From positions 1 to 47,061 of the forward strand of contig CAJTEM010000038.1 of assembly GCA_910575255.1 (NCBI GenBank): a stretch of DNA of 47,061 bases. Direction: 5' to 3'. The stretch's first letter is position 1. The number at the start of each line of letters is the position of its first letter. Below are positions 1 through 9,200 of this stretch, in pieces. This DNA comes from Lachnospiraceae bacterium (lineage in GTDB: Bacteria > Bacillota > Clostridia > Lachnospirales > Lachnospiraceae). Below the pieces are notes generated by a model, which was not told where the DNA came from, did not search any database, and saw nothing but the letters and a program-made list of their open reading frames with translations. Position numbers and translations under genes: made by a program.

Positions 1-131
1 CAGTCTGCTTTCCCGATAGCACAGAGGGAAAATGCTCAACGTAGCCCCACTACGCCTCCGCTTTTCCCTCTGCACTCTCGGAAAAGTATCCTTGCCGAAA
101 CAGAAAGGTATTTAAAACGGGTTATACTAGT
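1..131 (-). repeat. Partial copy of 168-bp palindromic element (window edge)
   Basis: The reverse complement of these 131 bases is identical to the first 131 bases of the complete element at 17662-17829. The copy ends at ACTAGT (126-131), the terminal sequence of the family, and its other end lies before base 1. The inner part forms a long hairpin around the GTAGCCCCACTAC motif. It looks like a MITE-like or intergenic palindromic repeat with no coding capacity. Identity to the second copy is seen directly; mobility is inferred. Confidence 0.85.
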
Positions 132-177
132 GCCACTGTTCATTCCCAATATCAGTAAAGAGGAAACGAGAAACACA

Positions 178-419
178 GCCAGGGAAACGGGGAGAGAAGG
201 AATCGGAAAGGGTCTGCGGATTTTGACTTTGCAGAGATCTAGAAGTCCTTAAATTTCTGAGTTTTGCGTGGAAACGAAAATTCACACTGTCTGAGCGCAG
301 CGAGTTTGTGAATTTTCGTTTCGTTTTTAGCAAAAATCAGAAATTTTAGGAATTCTTGATCTCGAAACCGGAAAAATCCGCAGACCCTTTCCGATTCCTT
401 CTCTCCCCGTTTTCCTGGC
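178..419. repeat. 242-bp imperfect palindrome
   Basis: The outer arms 178-224 and 373-419 are inverted repeats of 47 bases with a single mismatch. The inner sequence continues to pair with mismatches (GAGATC...AAATTTCTGA against TCAGAAATTT...GATCTC), down to a short loop near 290-300. No reading frame of interest lies inside. The right arm (TCTGCGGATTTTTCC, CTTCTCTCCCC and GGCGTACC types) shares wording with the inverted repeat at 11496-11585, so the two probably belong to one family of palindromic elements. Confidence 0.8.
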
Positions 420-521
420 GTACCTTTTGGAACGGCTAAATGGAATGGTATTATCTGTGAACCAAAAGCTTGCGTTTACCGCGTTTTTCTTATTCTTCCC
501 CTATTCTTTTTCTATAGTTTG

Positions 522-549
522 TGATACAATGAATTGCGCTGACGCGCAA
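522..549 (+). promoter_or_regulatory. Extended -10 promoter with start-site hairpin
   Basis: TGATACAAT (522-530) fits an extended -10 element (TGnTAnAAT); no good -35 is visible. A perfect 6-bp hairpin, TTGCGC-TGAC-GCGCAA (534-549), lies about where transcription would begin, before the AAGGAGG ribosome-binding site of the MBL hydrolase gene. Function is inferred from position only. Confidence 0.45.
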
Positions 550-572
550 GCAGGTCATCAAGGAGGTTTTTT

Positions 573-1286
573 ATGAAGATAACGTATATCCGGCACAGCG
601 GCTTTCTTGCGGAGCTGGACGGGCTGTATTTGTTATTTGATTATATCAAGGGGCCTCTCCCTGAGCTTTCCAAGGACAAGGATCTTCTGGTTTTTGTCAG
701 TCACCGCCATGAGGATCATTTCTCACCGGCGATCTGGGATCTGGCTGATTGTTATCCGCGGATTCGTTATATTCTTTCCGACGATATCTGGCAGAACCAG
801 GTGCCGGACCGCCACTTCTGCCGGACCGAATTCATGGATCCGGGTATGACTCTCACCCTGGAAGAGGGCGGCGGTACCCGTATCACGGCCTTTCATTCCA
901 CAGATGAGGGGGTGGCTTTTCTAGCGGAAAGCGGCGGCCATACCCTCTTTCACGCCGGAGACTTGAATAACTGGCGATGGAACGGGGAAAGCAAGGCCTG
1001 GAACAATAATATGAATGCCAACTATCATCGGGAACTGGAGAAGATTCGAGAATATGGAATCGTGCCGGAAGCTGCCATGCTGCCTCTGGATGGAAGGCAG
1101 GAGGAATGGTTCTGTCTGGGACTTCATGAATTCATGGAGACGGTCGGAGCCGGGACAGTATTCCCCATGCATTTCTGGGAGGATTTTGCCATCATCCGCC
1201 GCTTGAAAGAGCTTCCCCGTTCCGAGGCTTACCGCGACCGGATTGCCGATATCCGCGAGGAGGGACAGAGCTTCCTGCTCGCATAA
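573..1286 (+). CDS. MBL-fold metal-dependent hydrolase (UlaG-like)
   Basis: A 237-aa soluble protein of the metallo-beta-lactamase fold, close in layout to the UlaG-like hydrolases. The metal-binding motif SHRHEDH gives His44, His46, Asp48 and His49. A later FHAGDLNNW supplies the expected Asp, and the C-terminal MHFWEDF the last His. No signal peptide or membrane segment is seen, so it should be cytoplasmic. The start is set by an AAGGAGG site 6-8 bases upstream. It stands alone ahead of the ThrE pair with a 55-base gap, so it may be co-transcribed with it. The substrate cannot be told from the sequence; L-ascorbate-6-phosphate lactonase activity is only a family reference point. Confidence 0.85.
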   Translation: MKITYIRHSGFLAELDGLYLLFDYIKGPLPELSKDKDLLVFVSHRHEDHFSPAIWDLADCYPRIRYILSDDIWQNQVPDRHFCRTEFMDPGMTLTLEEGGGTRITAFHSTDEGVAFLAESGGHTLFHAGDLNNWRWNGESKAWNNNMNANYHRELEKIREYGIVPEAAMLPLDGRQEEWFCLGLHEFMETVGAGTVFPMHFWEDFAIIRRLKELPRSEAYRDRIADIREEGQSFLLA

Positions 1287-1341
1287 CCCTCAGACCTGCA
1301 GATAAAGAATCGTTTCGGGAATTAAGAAAGGCTTTTGATTT

Positions 1342-2133
1342 ATGGAACATTCAAGACAAGACCGGGAGGTTCTGCTGGCCGCACTGGAGGCGGGAAAACT
1401 CCTGTTGGAAAACGGTGCGGAGATTTTCCGCGTTGAGGATACGATCTACCGGATCTGCCGACATTTCGGACTTACTTCTGCCAGCGCCTTTGTCCTCAGC
1501 AATGGCATCTTTCTGACCTCCGGAGATGAGGAGGAAAAGGAAGCACAGTTTGCCAAGGTGCTGCTGATTCCGGTCAATGGCGCCAATCTGGGACGGGTAG
1601 CCGCGGTAAATCAGCTTTCCCGGCAGATTGAGCACGGAGACTATACTTTGGAACAGGTCCGGGAAGAATTAAAACGGATTCAGAATATGCCGGATTTTCC
1701 GGAAAAGCTGCAGATTGCCGCTGCCGGCTTCTCCGGCGCCTGCTTCAGCCATCTCTTTGGCGGCGGCTGGTCGGACGCCCTCTGTACAGTGGGAATCGGT
1801 GCTTTGCTTTATCTCTACCTGCTTAAGATCGGCAAGCCTCATTTCTCCAAGATCGTCTGCAATATTGTGGGAAGTGCCTGGGTAACCTTTTTAAGCATTC
1901 TCTGTCATCGCCTTCTGCCGGGAACGCATCTGGAATCCATGCTGATCGGAGGAATTGTCATCATGGTTCCCGGAGTTGCCTTTACCAATGCAATCCGGGA
2001 TATGGCTGACGGAGATTACATATCCGGATCCGTTCGCATGCTGGATGCTGTTCTGGTATTTTTCTGCATTGCTATGGGCGTGGGCTTTATGATGGCAATC
2101 TACAACAGCGTGACCGGAGGCGTCCTGCTGTAA
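1342..2133 (+). CDS. Threonine/serine exporter, ThrE N-terminal-type subunit
   Basis: A 263-aa protein with the ThrE/YjjP (DUF1212) fold. A soluble N-terminal half (about 1-120) includes the family stretch LLENGAEIFRVEDT and the small-domain text ASAFVLSNGIFLTS. About five hydrophobic segments follow (roughly 125-260), with the conserved IMVPGVAFTNAIRDM. In this family the first half is thought to line the pathway for threonine or serine export through the membrane. The next gene, 26 bases downstream, codes for the matching small subunit, so the full ThrE fold is split over two adjacent genes, as is usual in Firmicutes. A modest AGAAAGG site precedes the ATG. Confidence 0.88.
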   Translation: MEHSRQDREVLLAALEAGKLLLENGAEIFRVEDTIYRICRHFGLTSASAFVLSNGIFLTSGDEEEKEAQFAKVLLIPVNGANLGRVAAVNQLSRQIEHGDYTLEQVREELKRIQNMPDFPEKLQIAAAGFSGACFSHLFGGGWSDALCTVGIGALLYLYLLKIGKPHFSKIVCNIVGSAWVTFLSILCHRLLPGTHLESMLIGGIVIMVPGVAFTNAIRDMADGDYISGSVRMLDAVLVFFCIAMGVGFMMAIYNSVTGGVLL

Positions 2134-2159
2134 GCACTGGAACGGAGGAGACAAGTATC

Positions 2160-2618
2160 ATGATAAAGCTAATGCTGCAAGTATTAACTGCTGCTGCCGG
2201 AACTGTAGGATTTTCCCTGCTTTTTGGTGTTCCGTCCAATTATTACCCCTACTGCGGGCTGATCGGTAGTATCGGCTGGCTGGTCTATCTGTGCCTGCTT
2301 CCTGCTTCTACCGCCACTGTCGCAACTTTCTGTGCCACGGTAATCGTCATCCTGCTGTCCCGTTGGTTCGCTGTCCGGAAACGCTGTCCTGCCACCCTGT
2401 TTCTGATTTCCGGCATCTTCCCACTCGTTCCCGGTGCCGGCATCTACTGGGCTGCTTACTATACGGTAAGCAACCAACTGCAGATGGCCCTGGAAACCGG
2501 CTACGGCGCCGTAAAAGCTGCTGTCGCCATCGTGCTGGGCATTGTGTTTGTATTTGAATTGCCGGAGAAATGGTTTCATTATACTTCTTTCAGCCTTCCG
2601 TTTCATAGGAAAGGCTGA
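2160..2618 (+). CDS. Threonine/serine exporter, ThrE C-terminal-type (YjjB-like) subunit
   Basis: A 152-aa membrane protein with four to five hydrophobic segments and the DUF3815/YjjB hallmark ISGIFPLVPGAGIYWAAYY near residues 82-100. It is the partner of the preceding ThrE-type subunit, and the two together equal one complete ThrE. The start has a strong GGAGGAG site. The last 29 bases overlap the 3' end of the convergent EamA gene, and no terminator hairpin is visible between the two. Substrate choice (threonine, serine or another small molecule) is inferred from the family. Confidence 0.88.
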   Translation: MIKLMLQVLTAAAGTVGFSLLFGVPSNYYPYCGLIGSIGWLVYLCLLPASTATVATFCATVIVILLSRWFAVRKRCPATLFLISGIFPLVPGAGIYWAAYYTVSNQLQMALETGYGAVKAAVAIVLGIVFVFELPEKWFHYTSFSLPFHRKG

Positions 2619-3495
2619 TTCCGATAATACCGATCAGGATAATCATGGTTCCCAGAATATCTGCCGGCCGAAAGGTTTCCTTCAGAAGCACAACCCCGGA
2701 TACAATGCCAACCACAGTGCCTAATGTGCAGGTGGAGGCAAAGACTGCTACCGGGAGATGGGCAGAGGCATAGGTCATCAGTAAAAAGGCACCGACGCAG
2801 GAGCCGATTCCCATATAAAAAACAGCAATCAAAAATTGGGGGCATAAAAGTCCTGAGAAATAATCGGAAAAGGGCGCTGACAGGACATGGCTTCCCATGG
2901 AAGTCAGGGTAAAGGCGACTGCCCCTATGGCTGTCGTTATATACACGATCTCAAAAGAAGTAAAGACTTTAGAAGCCCTTCTCACCATGATTCTCCCCAG
3001 GGCAATGACAAGATTGGCGGCTATGATCAGAAACAGCCCCAGGGCTGTCAGTCCGGTCTCCGACTTATCTGAGAGATTGGTAACTAATACCCCTGCCATG
3101 GTCACAAACACAAAAACCGTTTGACGCCTGGAGGGATATTCATGGTTGATCAGTGCGGCAAAGATCAGCATCAAAGCCGGCATGGCACTGGCATACAAGG
3201 CAATCTGGGACGCCGGAGCATAGGTGGTGGAGGTCGTTTCCAGAACCTGACTGATCAAAGGATTAAACAATCCGCATATCAGAATCAGCCGAACCGGACG
3301 TCCCTTATATCTTACCTTCTGAAACCCTGCCGCCAGAATGAGTGTCATGACCAGAAAACCAAGGCCAAACCGAAAGGATAAAAACTTGACCGTATTCTGA
3401 TCCACCACAGCCATCCCCATTTTCATGAAAAGATAGGCAAAACCAAACAACAGCTGAGAAAGAACATTGGCAAATAAGGGCAGATATTTCTTCAT
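2590..3495 (-). CDS. EamA/DMT-family drug/metabolite transporter
   Basis: A 301-aa integral membrane protein with about ten hydrophobic segments in two EamA repeats (roughly 5-140 and 150-295). The second repeat carries the family text LPVAVFASTCTLGTVVGIVSG and GTMIILIGIIGIS. It is the last gene of the peptide-transport operon. Its ATG overlaps the TGA of the ATPase gene upstream (ATGA, 3492-3495), so the two are probably translationally coupled. DMT proteins usually export amino acids or small metabolites, so a role in export of surplus amino acids after peptide uptake is possible but inferred. The 3' end overlaps the convergent ThrE subunit gene. Confidence 0.88.
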   Translation of the reverse strand: MKKYLPLFANVLSQLLFGFAYLFMKMGMAVVDQNTVKFLSFRFGLGFLVMTLILAAGFQKVRYKGRPVRLILICGLFNPLISQVLETTSTTYAPASQIALYASAMPALMLIFAALINHEYPSRRQTVFVFVTMAGVLVTNLSDKSETGLTALGLFLIIAANLVIALGRIMVRRASKVFTSFEIVYITTAIGAVAFTLTSMGSHVLSAPFSDYFSGLLCPQFLIAVFYMGIGSCVGAFLLMTYASAHLPVAVFASTCTLGTVVGIVSGVVLLKETFRPADILGTMIILIGIIGISLSYETEG

Positions 3496-4499
3496 GCCTT
3501 TTTGTCACTTTCTTTAATGCTGATCGGATAATGACAGGCGACAAAATGCCCGGGCTGTTTTTCCTCCAGAACCGGCTCTCTGGTACGGCATTCTTCCCTG
3601 GCATACGGGCACCGGGGATGGAAATAGCAGCCGGACGGGGGATGGAGCGCATTCGGAATATCTCCCTGAAGAATCTCCCGGTCTTCCTCTGGCTTGCGAA
3701 ATGACGGATCCGGAATCGGTATTGCCTCAAAAAGTCCTAAGGTATAAGGATGCATCGGAGCAGCAAACAGCTGGTCTCTGGAGGTCATCTCCACCATTTT
3801 CCCCAGATACATGACCGCAATTTTGCTGCTGATATGACGTACGCTGGGAAGTCCATGCGCAATAAAAATATAGGTTAAATGAAATTTCTCCTGAAGCTGC
3901 CGCAAAAGGTTCAGAATCTGGGCCTGAATGGAAACGTCCAAGGCTGACACCGGCTCGTCGCAGATAATCAGCTTCGGTCTCAGGGCAAGCGCACGAGCAA
4001 TCCCGATACGCTGTCGCTGCCCGCCGGAAAACTCATGGGGATAGCGGCTGGCATAGGATACATCCAGTCCCACCACGGTCATCAGCTCCAGCACCCGCTT
4101 TCTTAAATCCTCTCCGGCAAGAACGTGATGAGTGCGCAGAGGTTCGGCTATAATATCAAACACACGCATTCGGGGATTCAACGAGGAATAGGGATCCTGA
4201 AAAATCATCTGCATATCCGGACGATATTTCGCCAGCTCCCGTTTTTTCATTTTGGCCAGATCCTTCCCCTGGAACAGAATCTCACCTGATGTGGGCTCCA
4301 GCAGACGAATGATCGTATTGCCAAGGGTAGATTTCCCGCATCCGCTCTCCCCTACGATCCCCAGGGTCTCCCCTTCTTTCAGGCAAAAGCTTACGTCACT
4401 GACTGCCCGCAGGATCTCTGGTTTTTTCCACGGACCTCCGCCCTTTACTGTAAAAAATTTGTCCAGATGGCGGATTTCCAGCAAGTATTCTTCAGCCAT
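3492..4499 (-). CDS. Oligo/dipeptide ABC transporter ATPase, OppF/DppF type
   Basis: A 335-aa ABC ATPase of the peptide/nickel importer class. Walker A is GESGCGKST (50-58), the Q-loop lies in MIFQDPYSSLNPRM, the signature is FSGGQRQRIGIARAL, and Walker B is LIICDEPVSALD. The C-terminal extension has the oligopeptide-ATPase Cys cluster (CYFHPRCPYAREEC), which in some members holds an iron-sulfur cluster. It pairs with the OppD-type ATPase encoded just upstream (8-base overlap) to energise the two permeases. An AAGGAGG site precedes the ATG. The peptide preference is not readable from the sequence. Confidence 0.93.
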   Translation of the reverse strand: MAEEYLLEIRHLDKFFTVKGGGPWKKPEILRAVSDVSFCLKEGETLGIVGESGCGKSTLGNTIIRLLEPTSGEILFQGKDLAKMKKRELAKYRPDMQMIFQDPYSSLNPRMRVFDIIAEPLRTHHVLAGEDLRKRVLELMTVVGLDVSYASRYPHEFSGGQRQRIGIARALALRPKLIICDEPVSALDVSIQAQILNLLRQLQEKFHLTYIFIAHGLPSVRHISSKIAVMYLGKMVEMTSRDQLFAAPMHPYTLGLFEAIPIPDPSFRKPEEDREILQGDIPNALHPPSGCYFHPRCPYAREECRTREPVLEEKQPGHFVACHYPISIKESDKKA

Positions 4500-5532
4500 T
4501 GTCGTTTCCTCCTTTGTCCATGTTTTCCGGACATTCTGATCCTCTAAAACGGATACTCCCTTCTCCCCCTCTCTGAAGACACCGCACCTTTCTTCCGGGC
4601 TCTGTCTCTACCAAATCCGGACAAATTCTTCTGCATTCATCCTTTGCCAAAGGGCAGCGGGGATGGAACCGGCATCCTTCCGGCATGTCTGCCAGACTGG
4701 GAACGGTTCCTGGTATGGTGGCCAACAGATCATCGGTCTGATCGATTTTAATGGTGCTGTTCATCAGTCCCTGGGTATAGGGATGAAGCGGCCGGGAAAA
4801 CAAATCATATACATTGGCCTCCTCCACAATCTGTCCGGCATACATAACCATAACACGATCCGCCATTTCTGCTACTACCCCCAGATCATGGGTAATAAAC
4901 ATAATCGAAGTATGATACTCCCGCATCAGATGCTTCATCAGAAACAAAATCTGAGCCTGAATCGTCACATCCAGCGCTGTGGTCGGCTCGTCTGCAATCA
5001 ACAGACTTGGCTTATTTACCAGAGCCATAGCGATCATGACTCTCTGACGCATTCCGCCGCTGAGGGCGTTCGGATACTCGGAAAGGATTCGTTCGGGTCT
5101 GGGAATTTCCACCTTTTTTAAGGTTTCCACAGCGATCTCCCGAGCCTGTTTTTTGTTGACCGGATTATGAAGGCAGATGGTCTCCGTCAGTTGAAAGCCA
5201 ATGGTGAACAGGGGATTGAGGCTGGTCAACGGTTCCTGAAATATCATCGCCAGCTCCTTCCCCCGAAGCTGCCGGAGTCTTGCCGGTGAGATTTTCAGCA
5301 GATTCTCTCCCTGAAAATCAATATACTCTGCCTCCACCTGGCAGCTCTTTGCCGTCAGCCCCATGATGGACAGTGATGTCAGGCTTTTTCCGCATCCCGA
5401 TTCACCTACAATAGCCAACAGCTCTCCCTTGTTCACCTGGAAGGATACATCCTTTAATGCCTGAATTTTTCCATCCTCTTTCTTAAAGAAGGCATTCAGC
5501 TTTTCTACCCGTAATAATGCTTCCTGATTCAT
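4492..5532 (-). CDS. Oligo/dipeptide ABC transporter ATPase, OppD/DppD type
   Basis: A 346-aa ABC ATPase. Walker A is GESGCGKSL (43-51), the Q-loop is in MIFQEPLTSLNP, the signature is LSGGMRQRVMIAMAL, and Walker B is LLIADEPTTALD with the following H-loop His in FITHDLGVVAEMAD. The OppD-type tail includes the CRFHPRCPLAKDEC cluster. It forms the heterodimeric ATPase with the neighbouring OppF-type protein. The start is preceded by AAGGAGG. Gene order SBP-B-C-D-F is the standard Dpp/Opp order. Confidence 0.93.
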   Translation of the reverse strand: MNQEALLRVEKLNAFFKKEDGKIQALKDVSFQVNKGELLAIVGESGCGKSLTSLSIMGLTAKSCQVEAEYIDFQGENLLKISPARLRQLRGKELAMIFQEPLTSLNPLFTIGFQLTETICLHNPVNKKQAREIAVETLKKVEIPRPERILSEYPNALSGGMRQRVMIAMALVNKPSLLIADEPTTALDVTIQAQILFLMKHLMREYHTSIMFITHDLGVVAEMADRVMVMYAGQIVEEANVYDLFSRPLHPYTQGLMNSTIKIDQTDDLLATIPGTVPSLADMPEGCRFHPRCPLAKDECRRICPDLVETEPGRKVRCLQRGGEGSIRFRGSECPENMDKGGNDNG

Positions 5533-5546
5533 TCTCTTCTGCCTCC

Positions 5547-6428
5547 TTATTCCAGTCCCTGATTATGGGGATCCATAAAGTCACGGAGCCAGTTTCCCAA
5601 AAACATAATTCCCAGCACCGTCATTGTCAGGGTGATGCCCGGCATGGTAGCCACCCACCAGTTGGTAGCCAGATAGTTCCTCCCGGCACTGAGCATACCG
5701 CCCCAGGAAATGTCCGGAGGCTGAATACCCAGTCCCAGAAAGCTCAGGCTGGTTTCCGCAATGATGCTGGTAGCCACGGCAAGAGTAGACACTACAATAA
5801 AGGAAGAAAATACATTGGGCAAAATATGATAACAGATAATCTTGTAGTCCGGCGTCCCGATGGTAACTGCCGCTTTCACAAATTCCCGTTCCTTCAGCAC
5901 CAATACCTCACTGCGAATCAGACGGGCATAAGTAATCCATCCTGTTATCCCGATGACCAGTACCAGAGTGCCGATCCCCGCTCTCATCAGAGTGACTGCC
6001 ACCATAGCCAGAAGCATACGGGGAATCGAGTGAAAGGCATCTGTGACACGCATAATGACAGAGTCCAGAATTCCTCCATAATAGCCTGCCAGCAGGCCGA
6101 ACGCGGTTCCGATGACGCCTGCCAGAATTACACTCAGCACCCCGATGATCATCGAGACTCTGGCTCCATATATCAAGCGACTTAAAATATCATGCCCCAG
6201 ATTGTCCGTGCCAAGCAAAAAGGCTGGATCGCCGCCTGCCATGAATGCCGGAGGCTTCAGCATATTCAGCGGATTGATGGCATTGGGGTCATAGGGAGCT
6301 AACCACGGTGCAAACAAGGCACAGGCTACGGCAATCGATACAATGACAAAACCCAGGAGTCCGGTTTTGCTTCTCCAAAGCATGCGGAGCCATCTCGGCA
6401 TGCGATATGATTTTCCTTTCTGTTTCAC
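5547..6428 (-). CDS. Peptide ABC transporter permease, DppC/OppC type (GTG start)
   Basis: A 293-aa permease with an N-terminal transmembrane segment after a basic stretch (YRMPRWLRMLWRSKTG), the OppC N-terminal text FAPWLAPYDP, and the BPD-transport core with GARVSMIIGVLS and the EAA-loop region AETSLSFLGLGIQPP. The start is a choice. Upstream ATGs exist at 6497 and 6455 (the latter inside the end of the previous gene) but have no ribosome-binding site. The GTG at 6428 has AGGAGG seven bases upstream and gives the usual OppC length, so I use it. It pairs with the DppB-type permease to form the inner-membrane channel. Confidence 0.9.
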   Translation of the reverse strand: MKQKGKSYRMPRWLRMLWRSKTGLLGFVIVSIAVACALFAPWLAPYDPNAINPLNMLKPPAFMAGGDPAFLLGTDNLGHDILSRLIYGARVSMIIGVLSVILAGVIGTAFGLLAGYYGGILDSVIMRVTDAFHSIPRMLLAMVAVTLMRAGIGTLVLVIGITGWITYARLIRSEVLVLKEREFVKAAVTIGTPDYKIICYHILPNVFSSFIVVSTLAVATSIIAETSLSFLGLGIQPPDISWGGMLSAGRNYLATNWWVATMPGITLTMTVLGIMFLGNWLRDFMDPHNQGLE

Positions 6429-6447
6429 AAGCGTCCCTCCTTCCTTC

Positions 6448-7365
6448 TCACTCATACCGGATTCTTGGGTCGATGAGACAGTAAACGATGTCTGCAATCA
6501 GATTCGCCACCAAAGTGATCAGCGCGATCAGGAAAATGCATACCTGAACCACGCTCATGTCCCGGTTTCCGATCGCCTGAATGAGGAACTGTCCCAACCC
6601 CGGCCAGGCAAACACGGTTTCGGTAATCAGAGCTCCGCCGATCAGTCCCGGAATCTCCAGGGCAATAATAGTTACCACCGGAACCAGGGCATTTTTAAAG
6701 GCATGGATACAGATAATGCTCCATTCGCGAAGTCCCTTACTTCGGGCTGTGCGAATATAATCCTCATGCATGATCGAAAGCATGTTAGATCGAATCAGGG
6801 GAATAATCTGAGCCGCATTTTGAATGGATAATGTCAGGGCTGGCAGTACCAGATGGCTTGCCGTCCCGCTCCCGGAAACCGGAAACATCCGAAAGTTCAC
6901 GGCAAACAGCAAAATCAGCATAATACCGACCCAAAAGCTCGGCATGGCCCGCCCCAGTACGGAGATCCCGCTGATGACCAGGTCAAAAGGAGAATTGGCG
7001 AACTGGGCGCTCAAAATTCCCAAAGGAATCGCCATGGCCACGGCAAACAACAAGGCGGCTCCTGCCAGTTGAACGGACATCGGCATCCTTGCCAGAGCCA
7101 GGTCCAGAGCCGGCTCGTTGAATCGATAGGAATTGCCGAAGTCGCCCTTTACCGCATTGCCAAGAAAGTCGAGATACTGAATCGGAAGCGGCCGATTCAG
7201 TCCCATCGCCGTTCGCAGCTCTTCTCTCTCTGCCTCCGTAGCGTCCAGAGGGAGCAGATTCACAGTCGGATCTCCAGCCACGTTAAGAAGAACAAAGATA
7301 ATCATGGTAATAATAATCATGACCGGTATCATCTGTAAAATTCGCTTGATCAGATATTTCCCCAT
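6448..7365 (-). CDS. Peptide ABC transporter permease, DppB/OppB type
   Basis: A 305-aa membrane protein with the OppB N terminus (KYLIKRILQMIPVMIIITM), the periplasmic-type loop with the GLNRPLPIQYLDFLG motif typical of DppB/OppB, about six membrane segments, and the EAA-like loop RSKGLREWSIICIHAFKNAL. The family tail FLIALITLVANLIADIVYCLIDPRIRYE-type is present, ending in DPRIRYE. It sits 14 bases after the binding-protein gene and has an AGGAGAA site. It acts with the DppC-type subunit as the translocation pore. Confidence 0.93.
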   Translation of the reverse strand: MGKYLIKRILQMIPVMIIITMIIFVLLNVAGDPTVNLLPLDATEAEREELRTAMGLNRPLPIQYLDFLGNAVKGDFGNSYRFNEPALDLALARMPMSVQLAGAALLFAVAMAIPLGILSAQFANSPFDLVISGISVLGRAMPSFWVGIMLILLFAVNFRMFPVSGSGTASHLVLPALTLSIQNAAQIIPLIRSNMLSIMHEDYIRTARSKGLREWSIICIHAFKNALVPVVTIIALEIPGLIGGALITETVFAWPGLGQFLIQAIGNRDMSVVQVCIFLIALITLVANLIADIVYCLIDPRIRYE

Positions 7366-7379
7366 ATTGAATTCTCCTG

Positions 7380-9011
7380 TTATTTTGCCAGACTTACCTC
7401 ATCTGGAAGAATGTTCGTATCCATTCTCGGATTAAAAGTCACCCGGTTGCTGACACCAAAGATCGCCTTCATCTGAGCAATGCAGATCTGGGGCCGATCC
7501 TCGGATGCAATCGCCTGAATCTGACGGGACAGTTCTGCTCTCTTCTCCGGTTCTCTCTCTACCCTTGCCTGCTGATACAGCTCAACAATCTCCGGATTAT
7601 CGTAATCGCTCTGTCCCTCTGTACGGATCGGATCACAGAACTGAGCCAGAGGATAACACCCGTCATACTGGCCGTCCGACAAACCAATCATAAACAAATC
7701 CTTGTTTTCCTTTCCTGAGAACATATTGGAAAGAACCGTGGCATCCACCAGCTCCAGATTAACCTTGATTCCTACTGCTTCCAGATAGGCTGCAATCATC
7801 TGGGCCATCTCCGCATCCATCAGGTAACGCCCGCTGGACGCTGTCATATTCACTTCAATCTGGCCCTCGCTGTAGCCGCCCTGTGCCAAAAGCTGCTTTG
7901 CCCGCTCTGGATCATACATGTCGCCTTTTTCCTTGCCAAACAGATCATCATTAAAGCCTACTACAGAAGAACCGATCCGGCTGCGAGTTGGCGTTCCGGC
8001 GCCCAGCAGAAGCGTATCACAGATTGCGTTCTTATCAATGGCACACTCGATCGCTTCCCGGACAAGGGGATCCTTACACACCCATCCGTCTGTCATGCGG
8101 AGAAGAACCAACATGATCCTGGAGGTTTCCCCATATACCAGAGAAGTTCCATAACCCTCCGTATTGCCGGATACCCGATCCCATTCATTCACCGGCACAT
8201 TGTAGATCAGATCCACACCGCCGGTAAGGAGTTCAGATACCCGGGTGGAGCTTTCCGGAATCGCACGCACAATCACTTCCTCCCAGCTTGCCGGCTCTCC
8301 GTAATAATCCGGATTCGGGATCAGGGTGTAATGGTCATCCGGGATCCATTCTTTCAGAAGGTAGGGACCGGAACATACCGGCTCTTTTATGTAAGCCTCC
8401 ATTCCGTTCGCCTCAATATACTTTGACGGAAGGATTGTGGAACTGGACATACACAGCAGGCTGAGCATATCCGGTCTCGGAGATTCGGTAGTAATCTTAA
8501 CCGTGCTGTCATCGAGAATTTCGACATCACTGATATACTTAAAATAAATATAGCCTACCAGGCTCTCATCTGAGGATACCCGATCCAGACTCCATTTTAC
8601 ATCCTCAACCGTGATGGGATCCCCGTTGCTGAACTTGGCGTCATCCCGGATTTTGAATGTCCAGGTCAGATCATCCACCTGTTCATACTCCGTGCAAAGA
8701 CCTCCCTGAAGCTGGAAATCCAGATCTCTGACAAACAGCTGGGAACCGATGGACTTGAATAAATCACCCGTATTGGTCTGATTCTGATCGTGTGGGTCCA
8801 AAGTAATGATGTCACTTGCCGCGCCGATTTTCAGTGTCTTTGATTCCTCCCCGGCCGATGCTGCAGAAGCATCGGATCCTCCCTGCGCTGCAGTGCCGGA
8901 TTCTGCAGGAACATTGCTTGGACCTGTCTGCCCGGAACCTTTGCAGCCCCCCAGTAACATCGTACAGGCGAGCGCTGCCGCCAGTGCTTTGCTGATACTT
9001 GTTTTTCTCAT
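7380..9011 (-). CDS. Peptide ABC transporter substrate-binding lipoprotein (SBP family 5)
   Basis: A 543-aa family-5 extracellular solute-binding protein. The signal peptide is MRKTSISKALAAALACTM followed by the lipobox LLGGC, with Cys23 as the lipidated residue, then a Ser/Ala/Gly-rich linker. The mature part begins at KTLKIGAASDIITLDPHDQ and has the family text WTFKIRDDAKFSNGDPITVEDV. I use the ATG at 9011 because it has GGAGGAG upstream; an in-frame extension to 9104 would bury the signal peptide. It delivers peptides (or a nickel or glutathione-like ligand; the ligand is not readable) to the DppBCDF system encoded right after it. It is expressed from a promoter with an operator-like palindrome. 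Confidence 0.92.
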   Translation of the reverse strand: MRKTSISKALAAALACTMLLGGCKGSGQTGPSNVPAESGTAAQGGSDASAASAGEESKTLKIGAASDIITLDPHDQNQTNTGDLFKSIGSQLFVRDLDFQLQGGLCTEYEQVDDLTWTFKIRDDAKFSNGDPITVEDVKWSLDRVSSDESLVGYIYFKYISDVEILDDSTVKITTESPRPDMLSLLCMSSSTILPSKYIEANGMEAYIKEPVCSGPYLLKEWIPDDHYTLIPNPDYYGEPASWEEVIVRAIPESSTRVSELLTGGVDLIYNVPVNEWDRVSGNTEGYGTSLVYGETSRIMLVLLRMTDGWVCKDPLVREAIECAIDKNAICDTLLLGAGTPTRSRIGSSVVGFNDDLFGKEKGDMYDPERAKQLLAQGGYSEGQIEVNMTASSGRYLMDAEMAQMIAAYLEAVGIKVNLELVDATVLSNMFSGKENKDLFMIGLSDGQYDGCYPLAQFCDPIRTEGQSDYDNPEIVELYQQARVEREPEKRAELSRQIQAIASEDRPQICIAQMKAIFGVSNRVTFNPRMDTNILPDEVSLAK

Positions 9012-9200
9012 AATACTTTCTCCTCCTTCTCTTTTTCGTCTGCATGTTCTCATTGAGCGATCCTTTGACTGATAAGATCCGACTCTTTTTGTGAGTACAC
9101 CCACTTTTTCTTAATGATTGTAAAAAAGCGCAATAAAGGAATACCTTTCGCCCCATTGCGCTTTTCATTCATCTTGTTGCATTTTATCACAGTAAATTGT

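Noticed and set aside
127-333. 68-codon minus-strand frame at the left end
   Set aside because: It lies within the 242-bp palindrome and has no start signal or family match.
5517-6185. 222-codon plus-strand frame opposite the DppC-type permease
   Set aside because: It is a shadow of the permease gene with low-complexity His/Gln-rich text and no ribosome-binding site.
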